Part shown: positions 1-13,099 of the stretch, in pieces
Numbering within the stretch: position 1 is the stretch's first letter
Layout: each line of letters starts with the position of its first letter
NCBI GenBank assembly: GCA_963942565.1
Contig: OZ012695.1
Location: forward strand, 8,861,422-8,925,421
From: Maea johnstoni
Taxonomy: Eukaryota > Annelida > Polychaeta > Spionida > Magelonidae
Reading direction: 5' to 3'
Length of the DNA: 64,000 nucleotides
Translations under genes and position numbers: made by a program
The notes under the pieces: model-generated
Seen by the model: only the letters and a program-made list of their open reading frames with translations
Databases searched by the model: none
What the model was told of the DNA's origin: nothing

Positions 1-2742
1 TATATATACATAATATCTAGCACATTAAAGATATGCCTTTGGCAGGAAAATCCCATTCGTATCCTTGGATTATTTCACGAGCAAGGTCAAGCACTTGAAA
101 TATGATACAGTTATGCCTTTCTATATTATATAACCAACCTTACTATATCCTGACTTTTCTTCGTTGAAGTGAAAAAAGATGTAAAACTTGAATTTAGCCC
201 AGTTTTGAAACTGCACAGCAAACATCTGCCACAAAGTCCTTGCTGGCTATTAATAGCTCAGAGCATGAATGGATGTTTGGCCAGAAGGCGCTCTCACTCA
301 GTAAGTCAGGGAGTTTTAGAAGGCAATGCTAATGCAAGATGCATTTGAATGGTACGTCCTGCTTATTGACATCAAATCGTCGAATGTGATGTGGAATATC
401 TCCACATTTTCAAAATTCTAGCATAATTTGTGGGTACACGGATATATTAAACACACTATTACAGTTGTATTTACATCCAAGAAAAAAAATTAATACCCAC
501 ATACATGTCTGTTTGTATCGATATTATTTATTGATTATTTTCTATAACAGTATCAAGCAATGCAATGTCAGGTAGTGCATCTTTGGATGGGGCGGGGGGG
601 GATTGTCTGAATTTCAGTTTGCTTTCATAACTCTCCTGATTATTGACATCAAATCGTCGAATGTGTTGTGGAATATCTCCGCATTTTTAAGATTCTAGCA
701 TAATTCGTAGACCGTTTTCTTATTCCCATAAGTTTATAGTGACTTACCTGGACCAGTCGCTAGTCATAGGAGAGTTAATATTTACTATTAAAGTTTTTTT
801 ACACTCAAGAAAACCTTGTTTCTTTTCTATACTACACTGTGGGTACACGGATATATGAAACACACTAATACAGTTGTATTAACATCCCAAAAAAAATTTA
901 ATACGCACATACATGTATGTTTGTATCGATATTATTTATCGATTATTTTCTCTGCCAGTATCAAGCCATTCAACGTTAGGTAGTGCATCATTGGATAGGG
1001 GGATTGTCGGAATTTCAGTTTGCTTTCATTACTCCGCTAGAGGAGTGGGCTGTTCCTGGAGGTACTGCTATACCGGGCCAACCGATGGCAGAGGCGGAGC
1101 AAGCCCCTGACACTTTGCCAAGGTGGAAATATCAGTTTAAAATCCACGGCCTGCAATGGAGGACATAAGATATTAAGCTGATAAGAACAGATACTACACT
1201 TTGATCTACGCTCTAAGGCCGAGAAGTGATAAATTAAACCAAGGCATCTGCCATGTATATATATACTATCTAGCACATTAAAGATATGCCTTTGGCAGGA
1301 AAATCCCATTCGTATCCTTGGATTATTTCACGAGCAAGGTCAAGCACTTGAAATATGATACAGTTATGCCTTTCTACATTATATAACCAACCTTACTATA
1401 TCCTCACTATTCTTCGTTGAAGTTAAAAAAGATGTAAAACTTTAATTTAGCCCATTTTTGAAACTGCACAGCAAACATATGCCGCAAAGTCCTTGCTGGC
1501 TATTAATAACTCAGAGCATGAATGGATGTTTGGCCATAAGGCACTCTCACTCAGTAAGTCAGGGAGTTTTAGAAGGCAATGCCATTGCAAGATCCATTTG
1601 AGTGGTACGTCCTGCTTATTGACATCAAATGGTCGAATGTGTTGTGGAATATCTCCGCATTTTCAAGATTCTAGCATAATATTTAGACTGTTTTCGTTTG
1701 ACCAGTTTTTTTTACACTCAAGAAAACCTTGTTTCTTTTCTATACTACACAGTGGGTACACGGATATATGAAACACACTATTACAGTTGTATTTACATCC
1801 AAGAAAAAAATTAATACCCACATACTTGTATGTTTGTATCAATATTATTTGTTGATTATTTTCTATAACAGTATCAGGCAATGCAATGTCAGGTAGTGCA
1901 TCTTTGGATGGGGGGGGGGGGGGGATTGTCTGAATTTCAGTTTGCTTTCATTACTCCCCTGATTATTGACATCAAATCGTCGAATGTGTTGTGGAATATC
2001 TCCACATTTTCAAGATTCTAGCATAATTCGTTGACAGTTTTCTTATTCCCATAAGTTTATAGTGACTTACCTAGACCAGTAGCTGGTCATAGGAGAGTTA
2101 ATATTTACTATTAAAGTTTTTTTACACTCAAGAAACCCTTGTTTCTTTTCTATACTACACTGTGGGCACACGGATGTATGAAACACACTATTACAGTTAT
2201 ATTAACATCCAAGAAAAAAGTTAATAGCCACATAAATGTATGTATGTATTGATATTATTTATTTATGATTTTCTCTACCAGTATCAAGCCATGCAACGTT
2301 AGGTAGTGCATCTTTGGATGGGGATATTGTCTGAATTTCAGTCTGCTTTCATTACTCCACTAGAGGAGTGGGCTGTTCCTGGAGGTACTGCTATACCAGG
2401 CCAACCGATGGCAGAGGCGGAGCAAGCCCCTGACACTTTGCCAAGGTGGAAATATCAGTTTGAAATGCACGGCCTCCAATGGAGGACATACAATATTAAA
2501 CTGATAAGAACAGATACTACACTTTGATCTAAGCCCTAAGGCCGAGAAGCGATAAATTAAACCAAGGCATCTGCCATGTATATACATACTATCTAGCACA
2601 TCAAAGATATGCCTTTGGCAGGAAAATCCCCTTCGTATCCTTGGATTATTTCACGAGCAAGGTCAAGCACTTGAAATATGATACAGTTATGCTTTTCTAC
2701 ATTATATAACCAACCTTACTATATCCTCACTTTTCTTCGCTG

Positions 2743-3405
2743 CACACAAAAAATGTGACAAGTTTTTTCTTGTCAAAACCTTGTCATATTGACAAGTTAA
2801 GGCTCGTCAAGTATGCTGACGAGTTTTTGACAACCCTGCAAAGTGGTTGTCAAAAACTAGTCAAAAGGTCGTCAAGTACGTATCCCATAATGCACTGCTC
2901 AACTCAGAACGAGGCTCTAATGGAGGACAAAGGAGCTGAATCAAAGTAATTACTGTATTTCATATCCATTCAATATCTACTTAAATAAGATCCATCTTGC
3001 ATTATTTTTCCAATAACATATCAAACAAACTGACTATTTTGGACATGCAGGTATTTTAGGAATGTTTTGAGTGCAATGTGAAGCATATTTTCAAATGTGG
3101 AATTATTGTTTTCTTTTTTGTCAAAATTAGTTTATAAATGTGCATATATCTCCAATTTGCCACTGCAAGATCCAGTATTGAACTTTTGGGTCAGTAATTT
3201 GTATTGTGTCCTTTTTGGCGTTTTTTTGGGGAAAGAAATAAAAATAATTTGAAACTGACATATATTGCTTTGTTCTACCTGACGACCTTTTGACAAGTTT
3301 AGCCACAGAAACTCGTCGTTTTGGGCACCATCGAAATGACGACCCAAACCTTGTCAATATGACAAACTTTTGACAAGTTTTTGAGCCCCATATTTTTTGG
3401 GTGTG
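2743..3405. mobile_element. TIR-bearing DNA element, 663 bp, non-autonomous
   Basis: This block interrupts module a between TTCTTCGCTG and AAGTG, which are adjacent in other units. The ends are imperfect inverted repeats (CACACAAAAAA at the left, TTTTTTGGGTGTG at the right). Both terminal 130 bp are rich in TTGTCAAAA and GACAAGTTTT motifs in opposite orientation, including CTTGTCATATTGACAAG near the left end. No target duplication is visible. The interior has no credible protein. It may be a MITE or foldback element of a family I cannot name. Confidence 0.7.
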
Positions 3406-4555
3406 AAGTGAAAAAAGATGTGAAACTTGAATTTAGCCCATTTTTGAAACTGCACAGCAAACATCTGCCACAAAGTCCTTGCTGGCCATTAATAGCTCAG
3501 AGCATAAATGGATGTTTGGCCATAAGGCGCTCTCACTCAGTAAGTCAGGGAGTTTTAGAAGGCAATGCCATTGCAAGATGCATTTGAGTGGTACGTCCTG
3601 CTTATTGACATCAAATCGTCGAATGTGTTGTGGAATATCTCCGCATTTTCAAGATTCTAGCATAATTTTTAGACCGCTTTCGTATTCCTAGTTTTTTTTA
3701 CACTCAAGAAAACCTTGTTTCTTTTCTATACTACACAGTGGGTACACGGATATATGAAACACACTATAACAGTTGTATTTACATCCAAGAAAAAAAGTAA
3801 TACCCAGGTACATGTATGTTTGTATCGATTTTATTTATTGATTATTTTCTATAACAGTATCAGGCAATGCAATGTCAGGTAGTGCATCTTTGGATGGGGG
3901 GGATTGTCTGAATTTCAGTTTGCTTTCATTACTCCCCTGATTATTGACATCAAATCGTCGAATGTGTTGTGGAATATCTCTGCATTTTCAAGATTCTAGC
4001 ATAATTCGTAGACCGTTTTCTTATTCCCATAAGTTTATAGTGACTTACCTGGACCAGTAGCTAGTCATAGGAGAGTTAATATTTACTATTAAAGTTTTTT
4101 TACACTCAAGAAACCCTTGTTTCTTTTCTATACTACACTGTGGGTACACGGATAAATGAAACACACTATTACAGTTGTATTAACATCCAAGAACAAATTT
4201 AATACCCACATACATGTAAGTATGTATTTATATTACTTATTGATGATTTTCTCTACCAGTGTCAAGCCATGCAACGTTAGGTAGTGCATATTTGGATGGG
4301 GATATTGTCTGATTTTCAGTTTGCTTTCATTACTCCACTAGAGGAGTGGGCTGTTCCTGGAGGTACTGCTATACCAGGCCAACCGATGGCAGAGGCGGAG
4401 CAAACCCCAGACACTTAGCCAAGGTGGAAATATCAGTTTAAAATCCACGGCCTCCAATGGAGGACATAAGATATTAAACTGATAAGAACATATACTACAC
4501 TTTGATCTAAGCTCTAAGGCCGAGAAGTAATAAATTAAACCAAGGCATCTGCCAT

Positions 4556-7500
4556 GTATATATATACTATCTAGCTCATCAAAGATATGCCTTTGGCAGG
4601 AAAATCCCCTTCGTATCCTTGGATTATTTCACGAGCAAGGTCAAGCACTTGAAATATGATACAGTTATGCCTTTCTACAATATATAACCAACCTTACTAT
4701 ATCCTCACTTTTCTTCGCTGAAGTGAGAAAAGATGTAAAACTTGAATTTAGCCCATTTTTGAAACTGCACAGCAAACATATGCCACGAAGTCCTTGCTGG
4801 CTATTAATAGCTCAGAGCATGAATGGATGTTTGGCCATAAGGCGCTCTCACTCAGTAAGTCAGGGAGTTTTAGAAGGCAATGCCATTGCAAGATACATTT
4901 GAGTGGTACGTCCTGCTTATTGACATCAAATCGTCGAATGTGTTGTGGAATATCTCTGCATTTTCAAGATTCTAGCATAATTTTTAGACCGTTTTCGTAT
5001 TCCTAGTTTTTTTACACTCAAGAAAACCTTGTTTCTTTTCTATACTACACAGTGGGTACACGGATATATGAAACACACTATTACAGTTGTATTTACATCC
5101 AAGAAAATAATTAACACCCACATACATGTATGTTTGTATCGATATTATTTATTGATTATTTTCTATAACAGTATCAGGCAATGCAATGTCAGGTAGTGCA
5201 TCTTTGGATGGGGGGGGGGGGATTGTCTGAATTTCAGTTTGCTTTCATTACTCCCCTGATTATTGACATCAAATCGTCGAATGTGTTGTGGAATATCTCC
5301 GCATTTCCAAGATTCTAGCATAATTTGTAGACCGTTTTCTTATTCCCATAAGTTTATAGTGACTTACCTGGACCAGTAGCTAGTCATAGGAGAGTTAATA
5401 TTTACTATTAAAGTTTTTCACACTCAAGAAAACCTTGTTTCTTTTCTATACTATGATGTGGGTACACGGATATATGAAACACACTATAACAGTTGTATTT
5501 ACATCCAAGAACAAATTTAATACGCACATACATGCATGTATGTATTGATATTATTTATTGATGATTTTCTCTACCAGTATCAAGCCATGCAACGTTAGGT
5601 AGTGCATCTTTGGATGGGGGGATTGTCTGAATTTCATTTTGCTTTCATTACTCCACCAGAGTGGGCTGTTCCTGGGAGGTACTGCTACACCAGGCCAACC
5701 AAAGGCAGAGGCGGAGCAAGCCCCTGACACTTTGCCAAGGTGGAAATCTCAGTTTAAAATCCACGGCCTCCAATGGAGGACATAAGATATTAAACTGATA
5801 AGAACAGATACTACACTTTGATCTAAGCCCTAAGGCCGAGAGGCGATAAATCAAACTAAGGCATCTGCCATGTATATATATACTATCTAGCTCATCAAAG
5901 ATATGCCTTTGGCAGGAAAATCCCCTTCGTATCCTTGGATTATTTCACAAGCAAGGTCAAGCACTTGAAAAATGATACAGTTATGCCTTTCTACATTATA
6001 TAACCAACCTTACTATATCCTCACTTTTCTTCGCTGAGGTGAAAAAAGATGTAAAACTTGAATTTAGCCCATTTTTGAAACTGCACAGCAAACATCTGCC
6101 ACAAAGTCCTTGCTGGCTATTAATAGCTCAGAGCATGAATGGATGTTTGGCCATAAGGCGCTCTCACTCAGTAAGTCAGAGAGTTTTAGAAGGCAATGCC
6201 ATTGCAAGATGCATTTGAGTGGTACGTCCTGCTTATTAACATCAAATCGTCGAATGTGTTGCGGAATATCTCCGCATTTTCAAGATTCTAGCATAATTGT
6301 TAGACCGTTTTCTTATTCCCAGTTTTTTTACACTCAAGAAAACCTTGTTTCTTTTCTTTAATACACAGTGAGTACACGGATATTTGAAACACACTATTAC
6401 AGTTGTATTTACATCCAAGAAAAATATAATACCCACATACATGTATGTTTGTATCGATATTATTTATTGATTATTTTCTATAACAGTATCAGGCAATGCA
6501 ATGTCAGGTAGTGAATCTTTGGATGGGGGGGGATTGTCTGAATTTCAGTTTGCTGTCATTACTCCTCTGATTATTGACACCAAATTGTCGAATGTTTTGT
6601 GGAATATCTCCGCATTTTCAAGATTCTAGCATAATTCGTAGACCGTTTTCTTATTCCCATAAGTTTATAGTGACTTACCTGGACCAGTAGCTAGTCATAG
6701 GAGAGTTAATATTTACTATTAAAGTTTTTTTTACACTCAAGAAACCCTTGTTTCTTTTCTATACTACACTGTGGGTACACGGATATATGAAACACACTAT
6801 TACAGTTGTATTTACATCCAAGAAAATAATTAACACCCACATACATGTATGTTTGTATCGATATTATTTATTGATTATTTTCTATAACAGTATCAGGCAA
6901 TGCAATGTCAGGTAGTGCATCTTTGGATGGGGGGGGGGGATTGTCTGAATTTCAGTTTGCTTTCATTACTCCCCTGATTATTGACATCAAATCGTCGAAT
7001 GTGTTGTGGAATATCTCCGCATTTCCAAGATTCTAGCATAATTTGTAGACCGTTTTCTTATTCCCATAAGTTTATAGTGACTTACCTGGACCAGTAGCTA
7101 GTCATAGGAGAGTTAATATTTACTATTATAGTTTTTCACACTCAAGAAAACCTTGTTTCTTTTCTATACTACACTGTGGGTACACGGATATATGAAACAC
7201 ACTATTACAGTTGTATTAAGATCCAAGAAAAAAGTTAATACCCACATACATGTGTGTATGTATTGATATTATGTATTGATGATTTTCTCTACCAGTATCA
7301 AGCCATGCAACGTTAGGTAGTGCATCTTTGGACGGGGATATTGTCTGAATTTCAGTCTGCTTTCATTACTCCACTAGAGGAGTGGGCTGTTCCTGGAGGG
7401 ACTGCATACAAGGCCAAGGCCAACTAATGGCAGAGGCGGAGCAAGCCCCTGACACTTTGCCAAGGTGGAAATATCAGTTTAAAATCCACGGCCTCCAATG

Positions 7501-10500
7501 GAGGACATAAGATATTAAACTGATAAGAACAGATACTACACTTTGATCTAAGCTCTAAGGCCGAGAAGTGATAAATTAAACCAAGGCATCTGCCATGTAT
7601 ATATATACTATCTAGCTCATCAAAGATATGCCTTTGGCAGGAAAATCCCCTTCGTATCCTTGGATTATTTCACGAGCAAGGTCAAGCACTTGAAATATGA
7701 TACAGTTATGCCTTTCTACAATATATAACCAACCTTACTATATCCTCACTTTTCTTCGCTGAAGTGAGAAAAGATGTAAAACTTGAATTTAGCCCATTTT
7801 TGAAACTGCACAGCAAACATATGCCACGAAGTCCTTGCTGGCTATTAATAGCTCAGAGCATGAATGGATGTTTGGCCATAAGGCGCTCTCACTCAGTAAG
7901 TCAGGGAGTTTTAGAAGGCAATGCCATTGCAAGATACATTTGAGTGGTACGTCCTGCTTATTGACATCAAATCGTCGAATGTGTTGTGGAATATCTCTGC
8001 ATTTTCAAGATTCTAGCATAATTTTTAGACCGTTTTCGTATTCCTAGTTTTTTTACACTCAAGAAAACCTTGTTTCTTTTCTATACTACACAGTGGGTAC
8101 ACGGATATATGAAACACACTATTACAGTTGTATTTACATCCAAGAAAATAATTAACACCCACATACATGTATGTTTGTATCGATATTATTTATTGATTAT
8201 TTTCTATAACAGTATCAGGCAATGCAATGTCAGGTAGTGCATCTTTGGATGGGGGGGGGGGGGATTGTCTGAATTTCAGTTTGCTTTCATTACTCCCCTG
8301 ATTATTGACATCAAATCGTCGAATGTGTTGTGGAATATCTCCGCATTTCCAAGATTCTAGCATAATTTGTAGACCGTTTTCTTATTCCCATAAGTTTATA
8401 GTGACTTACCTGGACCAGTAGCTAGTCATAGGAGAGTTAATATTTACTATTAAAGTTTTTCACACTCAAGAAAACCTTGTTTCTTTTCTATACTATGATG
8501 TGGGTACACGGATATATGAAACACACTATAACAGTTGTATTTACATCCAAGAACAAATTTAATACGCACATACATGCATGTATGTATTGATATTATTTAT
8601 TGATGATTTTCTCTACCAGTATCAAGCCATGCAACGTTAGGTAGTGTATCTTTGGATGGGGGGATTGTCTGAATTTCATTTTGCTTTCATTACTCCACCA
8701 GAGTGGGCTGTTCCTGGGAGGTACTGCTACACCAGGCCAACCAAAGGCAGAGGCGGAGCAAGCCCCTGACACTTTGCCAAGGTGGAAATCTCAGTTTAAA
8801 ATCCACGGCCTCCAATGGAGGACATAAGATATTAAACTGATAAGAACAGATACTACACTTTGATCTAAGCCCTAAGGCCGAGAGGCGATAAATCAAACTA
8901 AGGCATCTGCCATGTATATATATACTATCTAGCTCATCAAAGATATGCCTTTGGCAGGAAAATCCCCTTCGTATCCTTGGATTATTTCACAAGCAAGGTC
9001 AAGCACTTGAAAAATGATACAGTTATGCCTTTCTACATTATATAACCAACCTTACTATATCCTCACTTTTCTTCGCTGAGGTGAAAAAAGATGTAAAACT
9101 TGAATTTAGCCCATTTTTGAAACTGCACAGCAAACATCTGCCACAAAGTCCTTGCTGGCTATTAATAGCTCAGAGCATGAATGGATGTTTGGCCATAAGG
9201 CGCTCTCACTCAGTAAGTCAGAGAGTTTTAGAAGGCAATGCCATTGCAAGATGCATTTGAGTGGTACGTCCTGCTTATTAACATCAAATCGTCGAATGTG
9301 TTGCGGAATATCTCCGCATTTTCAAGATTCTAGCATAATTGTTAGACCGTTTTCTTATTCCCAGTTTTTTTACACTCAAGAAAACCTTGTTTCTTTTCTT
9401 TAATACACAGTGAGTACACGGATATTTGAAACACACTATTACAGTTGTATTTACATCCAAGAAAAATATAATACCCACATACATGTATGTTTGTATCGAT
9501 ATTATTTATTGATTATTTTCTATAACAGTATCAGGCAATGCAATGTCAGGTAGTGAATCTTTGGATGGGGGGGGATTGTCTGAATTTCAGTTTGCTGTCA
9601 TTACTCCTCTGATTATTGACACCAAATTGTCGAATGTTTTGTGGAATATCTCCGCATTTTCAAGATTCTAGCATAATTCGTAGACCGTTTTCTTATTCCC
9701 ATAAGTTTATAGTGACTTACCTGGACCAGTAGCTAGTCATAGGAGAGTTAATATTTACTATTAAAGTTTTTTTTACACTCAAGAAACCCTTGTTTCTTTT
9801 CTATACTACACTGTGGGTACACGGATATATGAAACACACTATTACAGTTGTATTTACATCCAAGAAAATAATTAACACCCACATACATGTATGTTTGTAT
9901 CGATATTATTTATTGATTATTTTCTATAACAGTATCAGGCAATGCAATGTCAGGTAGTGCATCTTTGGATGGGGGGGGGGGGGATTGTCTGAATTTCAGT
10001 TTGCTTTCATTACTCCCCTGATTATTGACATCAAATCGTCGAATGTGTTGTGGAATATCTCCGCATTTCCAAGATTCTAGCATAATTTGTAGACCGTTTT
10101 CTTATTCCCATAAGTTTATAGTGACTTACCTGGACCAGTAGCTAGTCATAGGAGAGTTAATATTTACTATTAAAGTTTTTCACACTCAAGAAAACCTTGT
10201 TTCTTTTCTATACTACACTGTGGGTACACGGATATATGAAACACACTATTACAGTTGTATTAAGATCCAAGAAAAAAGTTAATACCCACATACATGTGTG
10301 TATGTATTGATATTATGTATTGATGATTTTCTCTACCAGTATCAAGCCATGCAACGTTAGGTAGTGCATCTTTGGACGGGGATATTGTCTGAATTTCAGT
10401 CAGCTTTCATTACTCCACTAGAGGAGTGGGCTGTTCCTGGAGGTACTGCATACAAGGCCAAGGCCAACTAATGGCAGAGGCGGAGCAAGCCCCTGACACT

Positions 10501-13099
10501 TTGCCAAGGTGGAAATATCAGTTTAAAATCCACGGCCTCCAATGGAGGACATAAGATATTAAACTGATAAGAACAGATACTACACTTTGATCTAAGCTCT
10601 AAGGCCGAGAAGTGATAAATTAAACCAAGGCATCTGCCATGTATATATATACTATCTAGCTCATCAAAGATATGCCTTTGGCAGGAAAATCCCCTTCGTA
10701 TCCTTGGATTATTTCACGAGCAAGGTCAAGCACTTGAAATATGATACAGTTATGCCTTTCTACATTATATAACCAACCTTACTATATCCTCACTTTTCTT
10801 CGCTGAAGTGAGAAAAGATGTAAAACTTGAATTTAGCCCATTTTTGAAACTGCACAGCAAACATATGCCACGAAGTCCTTGCTGGCTATTAATAGCTCAG
10901 AGCATGAATGGATGTTTGGCCATAAGGCGCTCTCACTCAGTAAGTCAGGGAGTTTTAGAAGGCAATGCCATTGCAAGATACATTTGAGTGGTACGTCCTG
11001 CTTATTGACATCAAATCGTCGAATGTGTTGTGGAATATCTCTGCATTTTCAAGATTCTAGCATAATTTTTAGACCGTTTTCGTATTCCTAGTTTTTTTAC
11101 ACTCAAGAAAACCTTGTTTCTTTTCTATACTACACAGTGGGTACACGGATATATGAAATACACTATTACAGTTGTATTTACATCCAAGAAAATAATTAAT
11201 ACCCACATACATGTATGTTTGTATCGATATTATTTATTGATTATTTTCTATAACAGTATCAGGCAATGCAATGTCAGGTAGTGCATCTTTGGATGGGGGG
11301 GGGGCGGGGGGGGGGATTGTCTGAATTTCAGTTTGCTTTCATTACTCCCCTGATTATTGACATCAAATCGTCGAATGTGTTGTGGAATATCTCCGCATTT
11401 CCAAGATTCTAGCATAATTTGTAGACCGTTTTCTTATTCCCATAAGTTTATAGTGACTTACCTGGACCAGTAGCTAGTCATAGGAGAGTTAATATTTACT
11501 ATTAAAGTTTTTCACACTCAAGAAAACCTTGTTTCTTTTCTATACTATGCTGTGGGTAGACGGATATATGAAACACACTATAACAGTTGTATTTACATCC
11601 AAGAACAAATTTAATACGCACATACATGCATGTATGTATTGATATTATTTATTGATGATTTTCTCTACCAGTATCAAGCCATGCAACGTTAGGTAGTGCA
11701 TCTTTGGATGGGGGGATTGTCTGAATTTCATTTTGCTTTCATTACTCCACCAGAGTGGGCTGTTCCTGGGAGGTACTGCTACACCAGGCCAACCAAAGGC
11801 AGAGGCGGAGCAAGCCCCTGACACTTTGCCAAGGTGGAAATCTCAGTTTAAAATCCACTGCCTCCAATGGAGGACATAAGATATTAAACTGATAAGAACA
11901 GATACTACACTTTGATCTAAGCCCTAAGGCCGAGAAGCGATAAATCAAACTAAGGCATCTGCCATGTATATATATACTATCTAGCTCATCAAAGATATGC
12001 CTTTGGCAGGAAAATCCCCTTCGTATCCTTGGATTATTTCACAAGCAAGGTCAAGCACTTGAAAAATGATACAGTTATGCCTTTCTACATTATATAACCA
12101 ACCTTACTATATCCTCACTTTTCTTCGCTGAGGTGAAAAAAGATGTAAAACTTGAATTTAGCCCATTTTTGAAACTGCACAGCAAACATCTGCCACAAAG
12201 TCCTTGCTGGCTATTAATAGCTCAGAGCATGAATGGATGTTTGGCCATAAGGCGCTCTCACTCAGTAAGTCAGAGAGTTTTAGAAGGCAATGCCATTGCA
12301 AGATGCATTTGAGTGGTACGTCCTGCTTATTAACATCAAATCGTCGAATGTGTTGCGGAATATCTCCGCATTTTCAAGATTCTAGCATAATTGTTAGACC
12401 GTTTTCTTATTCCCAGTTTTTTTACACTCAAGAAAACCTTGTTTCTTTTCTTTAATACACAGTGAGTACACGGATATTTGAAACACACTATTACAGTTGT
12501 ATTTACATCCAAGAAAAATATAATACCCACATACATGTATGTTTGTATCGATATTATTTATTGATTATTTTCTATAACAGTATCAGGCAATGCAATGTCA
12601 GGTAGTGAATCTTTGGATGGGGGGGGGGGGGATTGTCTGAATTTCAGTTTGCTGTCAATACTCCTCTGATTATTGACACCAAATTGTCGAATGTTTTGTG
12701 GAATATCTCCGCATTTTCAAGATTCTAGCATAATTCGTAGACCGTTTTCTTATTCCCATAAGTTTATAGTGACTTACCTGGACCAGTAGCTAGTCATAGG
12801 AGAGTTAATATTTACTATTAAAGTTTTTTTTACACTCAAGAAACCCTTGTTTCTTTTCTATACTACACTGTGGGTACACGGATATATGAAACACACTATT
12901 ACAGTTGTATTAAGATCCAAGAAAAAAGTTAATACCCACATACATGTGTGTATGTATTGATATTATGTATTGATGATTTTCTCTACCAGTATCAAGCCAT
13001 GCAACGTTAGGTAGTGCATCTTTGGACGGGGATATTGTCTGAATTTCAGTCTGCTTTCATTACTCCACTAGAGGAGTGGGCTGTTCCTGGAGGTACTAG
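4556..13099. repeat. Higher-order repeat domain 1 (~3.04-kb period)
   Basis: Copies begin near 4556, 7597 and 10641, each made of two basic units of about 1317 and 1724 bp. Short open frames in copies one and two give identical peptides, for example at 4794 and 7835. The copies differ mainly in G-run length and a few single bases. The third copy is shorter because its second unit has two b modules instead of three, and it is cut by the LINE at 13100. Such similarity points to recent tandem duplication or ongoing homogenisation; collapse or duplication in assembly is an alternative. Confidence 0.9.
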
